A DNA stretch of 64,000 nt from Phycisphaerae bacterium (GCA_029260115.1 JAJDDW010000119.1:1-64000), one strand, 5' to 3'; shown: positions 52,303 through 60,569, counted from the stretch's first letter. Program-made: numbers and translations. Notes: generated by a model from the letters alone, not told the origin.

Positions 52303-53007
52303 TTATTTCTTATACTTCACCGAGCAGCCATACTGCTTAGTCTTTGCCACAGCTACCGTTGAGCCTTTAAGCAATGAGGTGACAGCCTCCTCGACATAAT
52401 TCCGGGCATCATCGTTTGATCCCATCGGATCATCATCAATCGCGCCGGTATAAGCCAAGTTCCCCTGCTGGTCGATCACAAACATATGCGGCGTAGACTT
52501 CGCGTCGTACATATGTCCAACCTTACCAGAAGCGTCCATAAGAATCGGATACGTCACGCCGTTCTTTTTCACCCAAGCCTTAGCGCCGTCAATCTTCTCC
52601 ATGCAATAATGGCTGGAGTCGATGCCAAACCAAGCCACAGGCTTACCGTCAAACTTCGCGAACGTCTTTTGCATGGTCTTCTTTTCGCCTTGATGGCGAA
52701 TGACGAACGGGCAAGTGTGGTTCGTCCATTCCAGGACAACAACTTTACCCTTCATGTCCGACAGTTTGTACGTCTTGCTGTCCACGCCTGTGAGCGTGAA
52801 ATCTGGCGCAGGTTGGCCAAGCGTAGCCGTGGTCGCCTCACCATGTTCAGCATGGTCGTGACCCGCGTGTTCCGCATGATCATGACCAGCGTGAGAATCA
52901 GCCTGGCCATTCTTGCTACCACCAACACCACACTTGCCGCAATGTGCCCAAGCAGGCACAGCTACGATCAACAACGCGACAATCATCAAACTTTTTCGTG
53001 CATTCAT
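52303..53007 (-). CDS. exported redoxin-domain protein with His-rich segment
   Basis: A 234-residue exported protein. A signal peptide (RKSLMIVALLIVAVPAWA) is followed by HCGKCGVGG and a His-rich block with two near-identical units (HAGHDHAEH twice), likely a metal-binding stretch. Residues ~65-215 are an AhpC/TSA-type thioredoxin fold: LGQPAPDFTLTGVDSKTYKL, VVVLEWTNHTCPFVIRH with one peroxidatic-type Cys, and the cis-Pro box AKSTPHMFVIDQQG. The second Cys of thioredoxin is absent, so it is like peroxiredoxins or single-Cys redoxins. It should act in the periplasm. ATG 53007 has GGAGAG upstream. Confidence 0.85.
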   Translation of the reverse strand: MNARKSLMIVALLIVAVPAWAHCGKCGVGGSKNGQADSHAGHDHAEHAGHDHAEHGEATTATLGQPAPDFTLTGVDSKTYKLSDMKGKVVVLEWTNHTCPFVIRHQGEKKTMQKTFAKFDGKPVAWFGIDSSHYCMEKIDGAKAWVKKNGVTYPILMDASGKVGHMYDAKSTPHMFVIDQQGNLAYTGAIDDDPMGSNDDARNYVEEAVTSLLKGSTVAVAKTKQYGCSVKYKK

Positions 53008-53251
53008 CTCTAGTCTCTCCGAAACTTTATTATTCGTGTGCCATCGACTTCCAGTCAGTGGCAACCCCCAAGACGCTTTTGATGCGAGCCGGCATGCACG
53101 TCTCGCACCAATCGTGTATTATCCTGAAGGTTTGGATTCGATGCTAGTGGTCGATTGCCATTTGTTGAATTAGACCAGTGTGGTTCGTGTAGAAATGACG
53201 CTAAAATGTGTTGTGGTAAGCAATTACGAATTCGAGTGGTAAATCAGTAAG

Positions 53252-53938
53252 ATGACTCATACACGAAAAAAAGCAGTCGTATTGCTATCCGGCGGACTAG
53301 ACTCAGCCACCGTCACGGCCATTGCTAGCGAAATGGGCTTCGACGTCTACGCACTATCCTTCGATTATGGCCAGCGTCACGCCGTAGAACACGAGGCCGC
53401 AAGGCGCGTAGCCAGAAGCATGGGCGTTGTCGAACAGGTCTTTCAGAAAATCGACCTACGATCGTTCGGCGGCTCGGCTTTGACCGCAAATATTGACGTC
53501 CCCAAGTCTGCGGATGCGTCACAGATTTCGCCTGGCATACCAATTACCTACGTCCCCGCCCGCAATACAATCTTCCTTTCGTTCGCCTTGGCCTACGCCG
53601 AAGTGATTGGCTCGATGGACATTTTTATAGGGGTGAACGCTGTCGATTATTCCGGCTATCCAGACTGTAGGCCAGCCTTCATAGAGGCGTTTGAGAAGTT
53701 AGCTCAGCTAGCCACGAAAGCTGGCGTGGACGGCGGGACATGCTCAATCCACGCACCGCTGATCCACATGAGTAAAGGCGATATCATCCGCGCGGGTATG
53801 CGCTTGAAGGTTGACTATAGCCTAACCCATAGCTGCTACGACCCTGGGCCAGACAGTAAAGCCTGCGGAAAATGCGATAGCTGCCTATTGAGGGCGAAGG
53901 GGTTCGAGCAAGCGGGTATAGTTGATCCGATTCTCTAG
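53252..53938 (+). CDS. queC: 7-cyano-7-deazaguanine synthase QueC
   Basis: A 228-residue ATP-dependent enzyme that turns 7-carboxy-7-deazaguanine into preQ0, on the way to queuosine in tRNA. The PP-loop [11 protein letters not shown] is at the start, then [54 protein letters not shown] and the zinc-binding end [20 protein letters not shown]. Length is standard. No queD, queE or queF lies beside it, and no convincing preQ1 riboswitch was seen in the 78 bases ahead of it. Confidence 0.96.
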   Translation: MTHTRKKAVVLLSGGLDSATVTAIASEMGFDVYALSFDYGQRHAVEHEAARRVARSMGVVEQVFQKIDLRSFGGSALTANIDVPKSADASQISPGIPITYVPARNTIFLSFALAYAEVIGSMDIFIGVNAVDYSGYPDCRPAFIEAFEKLAQLATKAGVDGGTCSIHAPLIHMSKGDIIRAGMRLKVDYSLTHSCYDPGPDSKACGKCDSCLLRAKGFEQAGIVDPIL

Positions 53939-53961
53939 CACTGAGTTGCGATGCGATTTTC

Positions 53962-53989
53962 CGTCATTACCGTGCAGACGGGAATCCAG
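53962..53989. repeat. dispersed palindrome, copy D
   Basis: CGTCATTACCGTGCAGACGG then GAATCCAG, a diverged copy of the element at 36016 and 45549. It sits between queC and the tRNA fragment. The surrounding 53939-54393 gap (455 bases) holds only this repeat, the tRNA fragment and a small ACCCT/AGGGT hairpin (54123-54140). Confidence 0.6.
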
Positions 53990-54072
53990 AGCGGCATAGC
54001 CATGTGGGCGTATTGGATAGCGGTAATAGGATAAGGTACACACATGACGGCCTCGAAACCGCACTATAAAAC

Positions 54073-54115
54073 TGGGCTGCTAAGACTCGAACTTGGAACC
54101 ATCTGAGCTAGAGTC
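54073..54115 (-). pseudogene. 3' fragment of tRNA-Gln (truncated tRNA)
   Basis: On the minus strand this is the 3' part of a tRNA: half of the anticodon arm, variable loop, T-arm (CCAAG-TTCGAGT-CTTAG) and acceptor strand CAGCCCA. It matches the intact tRNA-Gln(CTG) at 56322-56393 at 39 of 43 positions, in the same orientation. Homology breaks off inside the anticodon stem. Beyond the tRNA end, AAACCGC occurs at the same nine-base distance in both copies. Confidence 0.75.
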
Positions 54116-54393
54116 GCTAAAATACCCTATTTTTACAGGGTGAATAGCGTTCTGGCGTGTAATACAGCGTATCAGCGTTGGCCATAATTGACCGTAATAG
54201 CGTATTGATTGCCACCTTTCATACGTAGCTTACTGAGATACCCCAATAACAGTGTAAAAAGCATGACACCACGATGTGAAGCAAAACGAAAAGCGTTGCC
54301 TCGCATACACGGCCCCGATACAATCGCTCGCCGGGCCGAAAACATCGGCCAAAAAACAGTGCGAAGGGAATTGTCGGTTTATAGGAGAAAAGC

Positions 54394-54966
54394 ATGTTAA
54401 GTAGAAATGCCTCGTACCTTACGTTCAGCTCATTCATCCTAGTTATGTTTGCAGGCTGTATGCCGAAGATGACTGTAGAACAAATGAAATCCATGAAGCC
54501 GCAGAAGCCAGCCGAACTGAAATATCTAGATGCCTTTGTAGGTAATTGGGAAGGCGAAGGCGAGGCTAAGATGGCTGGCCTTGATGAAGTGATGAAAACT
54601 TCAGGAACCAGTGAAACCACATGGGAAGGCGACGGATGGTACCTCGTAGGTCGCAACATATATAGCATGGGTGAAATGGGTGAAATGAAAGGCCTGGAAA
54701 CTTGGACTTACGATACACACTCTAAAAAATATCGAAGCACATGGGTTGATAGCTACGGAAGTGTGGGTACTGGTATTTCCTGGCATGAGGGCGAGGGTAA
54801 AAAATGGCACATGAAAGCAACGAGCCACGGGCCATTCGGAAAATCTACCATGAAGGGTAATGTTAATATCAACCCTGATGGCTCTATGACTTGGGATTGG
54901 AGCGAATATGCTATGGGCGGTCTGATGAAAACTATGGAAATGAAAGGTACAAGTCACCGGCGGTAG
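54394..54966 (+). CDS. DUF1579-like lipoprotein
   Basis: A 190-residue protein with a lipoprotein signal (YLTFSSFILVMFAGCMPK; lipobox FAGC). The mature part matches the DUF1579 pattern: LDAFVGNWEGEGEAKMAG, GTSETTWEGDGWYLVGRNI, GLETWTYDTHSKKYRSTWVD and SMTWDWSEYAMGGLMKTMEM. This family has a lipocalin-like beta fold; function is unknown. The ribosome-binding site AGGAGA is strong. It lies inside the ~2.2-kb segment bounded by the two tRNA-Gln copies. Confidence 0.8.
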   Translation: MLSRNASYLTFSSFILVMFAGCMPKMTVEQMKSMKPQKPAELKYLDAFVGNWEGEGEAKMAGLDEVMKTSGTSETTWEGDGWYLVGRNIYSMGEMGEMKGLETWTYDTHSKKYRSTWVDSYGSVGTGISWHEGEGKKWHMKATSHGPFGKSTMKGNVNINPDGSMTWDWSEYAMGGLMKTMEMKGTSHRR

Positions 54967-55119
54967 GCTGCCTACTCATAGTGGCTGAAAGCACTTAGTT
55001 TTTGCAGGGCAAGGCTAAGTGAATCGTCTAACTTGTTAGCAATCAGCATTTGCTCAGGGGTGAAATAGTCGCCAGTGCGTGGCACTCACCCTTGAGCCAG
55101 TGCTTCCCGAACAATAGCA

Positions 55120-55572
55120 ATGTCGGATAAACAATTTCTCATTCCAATTGCTTGCGACGGCACTCTGCTCGGGTTTAGCGGAGAACTAAACGACACTGTG
55201 CTCGAAGTAGTCCATGCGACAGTTGCGTTGTATGAGAAGACGGGTTTCATCGAACCTTGGATTGGCTACATTGCTGTACATGGTACGACGCTGGTGGGAA
55301 CTTGTGCTTTCAAGTCACCACCAGCAGACGGTCGCGTTGAAATCGCTTACTTCACATTTCCCGAATTTGAACGTAAAGGGATTGCCACATTTATGGCAAA
55401 CAAGTTAGTTGCGATAGCCATGTCTCAAGATGCTGACATGGTGGTTGCAGCGCAGACACTTGCAGAGCCGAATGCATCTCACAGAATCCTCGAAAAAATT
55501 GGATTTCAACATGCGTCTACGCTCGAACATGTAGACGAAGGTGAAGCCTGGGAGTGGCATTTGATGCACTAG
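55120..55572 (+). CDS. GNAT-family acetyltransferase
   Basis: A 150-residue acetyltransferase: WIGYIAVHGTTLVGTCAFKS, VEIAYFTFPEFERKGIATFM (acetyl-CoA loop ERKGIATFM), MVVAAQTLAEPNASHRILEK and IGFQHASTLEHVDEGEAWEW. This layout is that of RimI/RimJ-like enzymes. Substrate unknown. Located in the tRNA-bounded segment, 150 bases after the DUF1579 gene. No strong ribosome-binding site is visible ahead of ATG 55120. Confidence 0.8.
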   Translation: MSDKQFLIPIACDGTLLGFSGELNDTVLEVVHATVALYEKTGFIEPWIGYIAVHGTTLVGTCAFKSPPADGRVEIAYFTFPEFERKGIATFMANKLVAIAMSQDADMVVAAQTLAEPNASHRILEKIGFQHASTLEHVDEGEAWEWHLMH

Positions 55573-55733
55573 CTGAGTGGATCGGTTAATGACCTACCGA
55601 TATCATGTGTTGCTCATTCATCTCGTCGGTGTGTTATCATCTTCTTACTGCTAATGAAAGTCTGCACCTAAGCAGTCGCTCTCCGCGCTGTGGCAACAGC
55701 CTTTTCCTGCTTGATTCGCTCATGCTCAGAAAA

Positions 55734-55940
55734 TCATTCAGGCTTATCCTGAATGTCGCCAGATACACCAGCAAGTAGTGATTGAGCCAGCACTTCAGCA
55801 CTATCAACTGGTATCACAAAGCCTCGTTTGGTCGGACACCAGACCAATTTCACACGATGAAGTTTCCACGTCATAAACTGGATATATACATGCCCCCATG
55901 CCAGCGATGATGCACAAGCACGGTTCGCCAACGATCCCAA
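55734..55940 (-). CDS. possible small protein, uncertain
   Basis: A 68-codon reading frame, or 46 codons from the inner ATG at 55874 (TWKLHRVKLVWCPTKRGFVI). The C-terminal part (FVIPVDSAEVLAQSLLAGVS) looks protein-like, and a hairpin ATTCAGG-CTTAT-CCTGAAT spans its stop codon, but no ribosome-binding site or family match is seen. It may be a gene remnant. The rest of 55573-56321 shows nothing else coding. Confidence 0.25.
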   Translation of the reverse strand: MGSLANRACASSLAWGHVYIQFMTWKLHRVKLVWCPTKRGFVIPVDSAEVLAQSLLAGVSGDIQDKPE

Positions 55941-56205
55941 CGTATAGTAGCCACGAAAATGTCTGTAGTTTCCAGCGGATTCGGTTACTGATCGTTGCTT
56001 AATTCAACCATGTATAATCCCCAAAGTATCACGACGCGCGCCCGCACGCATTAGCAAGCCGTCCCAAACGTATCTCTCCCCCCATTGGCCATGCCAGTTA
56101 TAACCGTTAAACGAAATACAGCACGTTAATAAGTGTTGATATGATATTGTGTCTCAGGCTGATATCGTACTTCACGACATGAATAATTTTAACAAACGGC
56201 ATCAC

Positions 56206-56236
56206 AAAAAAAACCCCGAACCATAATGGTCCAGGG
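56206..56236 (-). terminator. rho-independent terminator of tRNA-Gln(CTG)
   Basis: On the minus strand CCCTGGACCAT-T-ATGGTTCGGGG folds into a stem and is followed by eight T. It lies about 85 bases beyond the 3' end of the tRNA gene and is oriented to end its transcript. Confidence 0.75.
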
Positions 56237-56321
56237 CCGAAGATTACTATTGTTTTTGGTCGAATTCTGCCACCGTGACTGATAATGATACAATAACTCA
56301 CCAAAAACCGCGTTTTTCGAC

Positions 56322-56393
56322 TGGGCTGCCAAGACTCGAACTTGGAACCTTCTGATCCAGAGTCAGACGTGCTACCGATTGCACCACAGCCCA
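56322..56393 (-). tRNA. tRNA-Gln (anticodon CTG)
   Basis: A complete cloverleaf on the minus strand: acceptor TGGGCTG/CAGCCCA, D-arm GTGC...GCAC, anticodon arm TCTGA-CTCTGGA-TCAGA with anticodon CTG, and T-arm CCAAG-TTCGAGT-CTTGG. No CCA is encoded. It reads CAG codons and complements the TTG isoacceptor at 16514. Confidence 0.95.
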
Positions 56394-56482
56394 ATAGTCT
56401 AGCCATTGGAAACGCTGCCCTAGCTGTTGTCAAGGCAGCCTACAGCGAAGCTGTTTCCTTTCATATTGAAGAGGGCGTTGTT

Positions 56483-56860
56483 TTAGCTGGACGCCGCTGT
56501 GACCATGAAGCTGGTGATGAGATTGCCGACACGGAGGATGACCAAGGGCAGTCCAGCCTTTCTGTGCCAAGCGCTCGAAATGCCCTTACGCTTTTTTATG
56601 CCGGATACAACTTGGCCAATGTACAACACCACGACCCCCACGCTGATAGTTATATGAAAGATCAACAATCCGCCTGGCGCATGTGAGGCCTGCTCAATCG
56701 CGTGGCGCGTTATTTCGATGTAGAGCAATAGGCCCATGTCAATCGTAAACGCGGAGACCATAAGCGGTATGTGAACCTTGCGGTCTCGACGTTTGAGATA
56801 TCCAACAACCAACATGGTGCAAGCTACGATGCTGATAATCTTTAGCGGTGAAAATTCCAT
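56483..56860 (-). CDS. four-helix membrane protein, DUF420-like
   Basis: A 125-residue inner-membrane protein with four helices: IISIVACTMLVVGYL, HIPLMVSAFTIDMGLLLYI, LLIFHITISVGVVVLYIGQV and a last one near LRVGNLITSFMV. Conserved-looking histidines (KVHIPLM, FHITIS, SAWHRKAG) and the helix order recall DUF420 proteins, which are linked to cytochrome oxidase biogenesis or heme proteins. The match is by eye only. GAGGAA lies before ATG 56860. It is transcribed towards the tRNA gene and ends 90 bases before it. Confidence 0.55.
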   Translation of the reverse strand: MEFSPLKIISIVACTMLVVGYLKRRDRKVHIPLMVSAFTIDMGLLLYIEITRHAIEQASHAPGGLLIFHITISVGVVVLYIGQVVSGIKKRKGISSAWHRKAGLPLVILRVGNLITSFMVTAASS

Positions 56861-57267
56861 GCTGATTCCTCGTTATTAACAAAACGTCACGCATTCACCG
56901 TGCGTTGATGAAGGGGCGATGTAGTAATCCAATGGCAACCCAAAATGCGTTAAAGGAATTTTTCTCCTAGCCGCACTCGAAATGTAGCGGCTGGCTTTCC
57001 TGCGAAGGCCGCTTCCTGGTGGTCGCGGTTCTGATCGGAGAATATTCTTTTTATTAAGCTAGCTTAATGACACATCGTAAACCATTGCCGACAAAATCGT
57101 TGCATACTGCAACGTTCGTCCTATATTATCGTCTGTTCATATCCATTCTTATAACTTCTGCATGGTTAGGTCAATGCGATGTCGGCAGGGGGACGACGAT
57201 GCGCAGATAGCCTGGGCGTGCTATGCATAAGGAAGGTGAGGCCTCGTGACTCGCACGTAGGCCGCCC
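56861..57267. other. gene-free stretch with a perfect 16-bp palindrome
   Basis: Nothing coding was found in these ~400 bases. The only clear structure is the perfect palindrome ATTAAGCTAGCTTAAT at 57053-57068, about 190 bases upstream of the membrane gene. It has the size and symmetry of a repressor operator, but no regulator in the window points to it. Confidence 0.45.
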
Positions 57268-57704
57268 TTAATTCTTAACTATCTTGAACCCGGTCTGATG
57301 ACGAGCGACTTTTTGTTGAAGCTTGAACTGTGATACAATCTCCTTGAGCTGCATCGCCTGCCCGGAAAACTCTTCAGCCGCCGAGGCGTTGTTTTCAATG
57401 ACAGAAGCGATGATGCGTGTGTGCTCTGTATTCTCAGCAGCAGATCGTCCATACCGTATCCGCAGGTCTACAATGGGAATGACTTTCCCGTATAAATAAA
57501 TCAACCCCGTACAAATTCTGGCACCTTTGGAATTTCGGTAATATCGCCGATTAGAATAATTTCCTGCACGTCCAGGATGTTTAGGCCATATTCTTCTTTG
57601 TGTAGTCGAAAACGGACTACTTGAGAAAAGTCGCCCGAGGTGGCACCATCGGCGATCTTAGCTGATTCTAGCCCGGCGTTGCCCATTGAACTGTCTGTAT
57701 TCAT
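57268..57704 (-). pseudogene. broken chemotaxis gene: cheW 5' part frameshifted and joined to an MCP tail
   Basis: The upstream piece (from ATG 57704) has CheW sequence: VVRFRLHKEEYGLNILDVQE then ITEIPKVPEFVRG and a stop at 57501. The next residues of CheW continue in the -1 frame (MIYLYGKVIPIVDLRIRYG, then ENTEHTRIIASVI), so one base has been gained or lost at ~57504. The second piece stops being CheW after TRIIASVI and ends NNASAAEEFSGQAMQLKEIV then SQFKL, the well-known C-terminal end of methyl-accepting chemotaxis proteins. Thus a deletion fused two neighbouring chemotaxis genes, and a frameshift has also broken the result. An in-frame upstream start exists at 57779. Confidence 0.75.
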
Positions 57705-57907
57705 ATCGCAGTAACAAGCGTTACTTTCGGACGTAGCCAATTGCATGTAACACTGATTGTCTAGCCTCGGGTGAATCACTTATTTTTGAACATGTGTCGC
57801 TGCATAATCTGGCTTACTAATAAGGCAAAGATCGACGATACATCCTAAGACGATTCTTGCGAATTTTTCCGATGTATATCGGGACGTTATATCAAACGAG
57901 GCCTAGG

Positions 57908-59506
57908 ATGATCTACGATTCACCCATGATAGTGCCAAAGAACATCATGCCTCAGCAGAAAAACGAGTTTTTTGTCGTAGCTGTCCTGGTCATGGCCCTA
58001 GGATTTTTTGTAGGCTTCATGCCCCTTCCACAAGACCCCGACCTCTGGTTCCACCTAGCTGACGGAGAATACATTCTCTCCCAAGGCCATGTACCGCAGA
58101 CTGACCCATTCAGCTTCACCCGCAACGGCGATCTCTGGATGCCTCACTCTTGGTTGTTCGACGTGTGCGCCACGCTCAGTTGGCATCATCTCGGACCGCG
58201 TAGTACCGAAGCCATCATGGGGATGTGCTTCATGAGCATACTCATCATTTGCTTTCACTTGCTATCGCGACGCGCAGTGCCGCCCGTAGCCGCGTTGGGC
58301 ATATGCTTTTTCGTCGCCTTAGCTGCAGGTAACACCCGTGGCGTCAGGCCTCAAGTTTTTTCCCTCTTGTTCACGGCTATATGTTTGGCACTCATAACAA
58401 AGCATAAGTCTATGCCTTCATGGCGAGTTCTGTGGACACTGCCGCCTATATTTCTACTCTGGGCACAAATGCATAGCGGATGCGTGATGGGTTTTATCGT
58501 CATTGCGGTATACTTGTTCGGGCGTTCGTTGGACGCGCTCAAACGAAATTCAACCACCGCTTCGTCGGAGTTAAAACCTCTCGCCGCAGCGCTATTAGCC
58601 TCATCTATGGTCATTCTCATTACCCCGCATGCGATTTCGCATTACGCGTATGTCCGCATGACCATGGCTATGAGTTTCCTAAAATCCTCGGTGGTAGAAT
58701 GGCAACCACCCATCGCGTTTCCTCTTGCCGTGCCAGACGTCTACTTATTCATGCTGATCGGCGGCGTGCTAGTCATCTTGTGGCGTTATAATACCAAAGT
58801 GAGCTTGGCTGAGCTTGGTGTGTGCGGTGCGCTCATCGCATTAGCCTGCACAGCTACGCGACATATTCCGCTAGCCTGCGTAGGTAGCATACCACTATTA
58901 GCCGCCGCTTGGGGTAAGGGCGAATCGCCTCATGTCGTTAATTTTTCCATGAAGCGACAGGCTATGGTCGTGCCCGCATGTTTTGTCGTCGCCTTGTTGG
59001 TATGTTTGTGGCGCTTCCCCAACGATATTTGGTCGCGATACGCCCAAGCCGAACCCGTGATAGGCGCTCGGGCACTTGTCAATCTGAATCAGCCACTGCG
59101 GGTGTTTACGACGTACAACACCGGGCCTTATGTACTCTGGTCCAAACCAGGTACGCTGCAAAATTTTGTAGATTCTCGAGCGGACGTTTTTGGCGATGCA
59201 TTATTAAGGCAAGCCGAGCATGCCCGAGCAGGCCGGGGTTGGCAGGCGCTTTTTGCGTACTGGTCGGTGCAGGCTGCTGTCGTCGAAAAAACTGATCCCA
59301 TCGCCGAGCAATTGCAAATGGCTGATGACTGGCAGCTTCTCGCTGAGGACCATCAGGAATATACCTTCATTCTCCGCCCTGCGAATCATACTGGCATTGT
59401 CCCTCGGCCCGACGATTTTCATCACAGACTACTTACCTCAGCCAATACCATTTTCAATTGTCACGGAAGTCCTAACAGATGCTTGGCAGGCATCCCCGGA
59501 ATCTAA
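57908..59506 (+). CDS. polytopic membrane protein, GT-C-like, with run-on C-terminus
   Basis: A 532-residue protein with 10-11 hydrophobic helices. After the first helix it reads MPLPQDPDLWFHLADGEYIL then PQTDPFSF and WMPHSWLFDV, a pattern shared by a large family of bacterial membrane proteins with the GT-C topology and an acidic first loop. Later marks are GVRPQVFSLLF, QMHSGCVMGF and HIPLACVGSIPLL, then a soluble tail with YNTGPYVLWSKPGTLQNFVD. The natural end seems to be EYTFILRPANHTG; the last ~30 residues are read out of frame from an AarF remnant, so the gene lost its own stop region. ATG 57908 has GAGG upstream. Confidence 0.6.
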   Translation: MIYDSPMIVPKNIMPQQKNEFFVVAVLVMALGFFVGFMPLPQDPDLWFHLADGEYILSQGHVPQTDPFSFTRNGDLWMPHSWLFDVCATLSWHHLGPRSTEAIMGMCFMSILIICFHLLSRRAVPPVAALGICFFVALAAGNTRGVRPQVFSLLFTAICLALITKHKSMPSWRVLWTLPPIFLLWAQMHSGCVMGFIVIAVYLFGRSLDALKRNSTTASSELKPLAAALLASSMVILITPHAISHYAYVRMTMAMSFLKSSVVEWQPPIAFPLAVPDVYLFMLIGGVLVILWRYNTKVSLAELGVCGALIALACTATRHIPLACVGSIPLLAAAWGKGESPHVVNFSMKRQAMVVPACFVVALLVCLWRFPNDIWSRYAQAEPVIGARALVNLNQPLRVFTTYNTGPYVLWSKPGTLQNFVDSRADVFGDALLRQAEHARAGRGWQALFAYWSVQAAVVEKTDPIAEQLQMADDWQLLAEDHQEYTFILRPANHTGIVPRPDDFHHRLLTSANTIFNCHGSPNRCLAGIPGI

Positions 59507-60116
59507 TTCCAACTATATATCGCCAGACGCCAAAGCGGCACCCTTAGGGCAGGCGTATCGTGCGTCGCTTGTCGACGCACCGGATGTCGCTTTCAAAGTC
59601 GCTTACCCAGGCATCGAAACAGCGGTTCTAAACGATTTGAAAATGCTAGATTGGCAAGTCGGCGATACTTTTGACCACGTAATGAGTTGGCCAGCCAACG
59701 ATCGATTTGAACCCGGTCGCACGATGTTGCAACATTTCCTCACGCTCCTGTTCGATCATGGCTTAGTCCACAGTGCCCCGCTGGCGACACTCTCAGCCCT
59801 AGATTTCAATGCTGGGTAGCTTGAGCCTATCTAAGATAAATTACCGGCCGTGTGTAATGTGCTTTTTGAGCTATTTTCTAGCCCTATGAAATTAGACCTT
59901 GCCCAATGGAATCGCAAACAACGCATGCATGACTTCCTCGGCGACGACCGCTGGAACTTCCGCATGGCTGGGCCTTCGAAACTTATTTTGCTGATGAGTG
60001 CTTTTCGCGGCATATTGTGCTGTTTAGAAAAAACCGCCGAGCCAGTTAGCTGGGAACGGGTGTTACAGTCCATTCTGAAAAAGCACCAAGTCAGCGTGCA
60101 AGCCAAAAGCCTATAA
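59417..60116 (+). pseudogene. decayed AarF/ABC1-family kinase gene
   Basis: One frame shows AarF pieces in correct order: FITDYLPQPIPFSIVTEVLT, AAPLGQAYRASLVDAPDVAF, KVAYPGIETAVLNDLKML (the ABC1 Ala-rich loop and lysine), HFLTLLFDHGLVHS and LDFNAG (the HG-x-x-H and DFG-like regions with the part between missing). Then two in-frame stops (TAG 59817, TAA 59832), then FELFSSPMKLDLAQWNRKQR, GDDRWNFRMAGPSKLILLMS and AFRGILCCLEKTAEPVSW, a typical C-terminal region of these kinases. ABC1 proteins act in ubiquinone and membrane-lipid functions. The N-terminus is gone and the frame begins inside the preceding gene. Confidence 0.6.
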
Positions 60117-60145
60117 AGCCCTCGCCGCAGTCTACATTCGATTCC

Positions 60146-60403
60146 ATGGCTAAGCATTTGCGCATCGAGGTGTTTCGTGATGACGTTATGAAGGAATCGC
60201 TAACTTACCCAGTACTAGCTGTTGAAGATGTACGAAATTTAATGGGCGAAGATGTCCAAGAGAGAATCGAACAAGAAGGCACCGACATCGATGAGATTGT
60301 CCGAGAAGCGCGGGTCGACGGATACAAAGCCATCGAATTATTCTACGTGAAAGATGTTACGACAGCAGGTCAGCTGCGCGTAGTTCGCGTATGGTTACAA
60401 TAA
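60146..60403 (+). CDS. small conserved protein, AarF-linked
   Basis: An 85-residue soluble protein: LRIEVFRDDVMKESLTYPVL, LMGEDVQERIEQEGTDIDEI, then VREARVDGYKAIELFYVKD and LRVVRVWLQ. From memory, similar small proteins (a strand, a helix pair, an ELF motif and a final VRVWL strand) stand directly behind AarF/ABC1 genes in other bacteria. That association suggests that it is the intact partner of the pseudogene at 59417-60116. Function unknown; I could not check a family name. Confidence 0.6.
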   Translation: MAKHLRIEVFRDDVMKESLTYPVLAVEDVRNLMGEDVQERIEQEGTDIDEIVREARVDGYKAIELFYVKDVTTAGQLRVVRVWLQ

Positions 60404-60504
60404 CGACACACATGGTTGGTCTGAGTAAAGCGCTGGTCGGATGGCATGGGTAAGCTACTGCTTACCCGTGGTATTGAAGGCCTCGTAACTTTGGCTTCAT
60501 CAGT

Positions 60505-60542
60505 AAAAAAAAGCGACCAAGCGCGTTCGCGCCTAGTCGCTT
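60505..60542 (-). terminator. rho-independent terminator of the small lipoprotein gene
   Basis: On the minus strand AAGCGACTAGGCGCG-AA-CGCGCTTGGTCGCTT is a strong stem followed by a run of T (the A-run 60505-60512 on plus). It lies right behind the stop of the gene at 60570. Confidence 0.8.
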
Positions 60543-60569
60543 ATTCGTAACTGATTGCAGTACGAAATT

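Noticed and set aside
53174-53251. preQ1 riboswitch ahead of queC
   Set aside because: No C-rich/A-rich pseudoknot pattern of a preQ1 aptamer could be recognised in the 78-base leader.
54073-54115. tRNA fragment with CTA at the anticodon position (possible amber suppressor)
   Set aside because: The 5' half of the tRNA is missing, so it cannot fold. TAG is also used as a normal stop in this window.
54209-54400. 63-codon plus-strand frame before the DUF1579 gene
   Set aside because: Basic, low-information sequence with no ribosome-binding site; it overlaps the next gene start.
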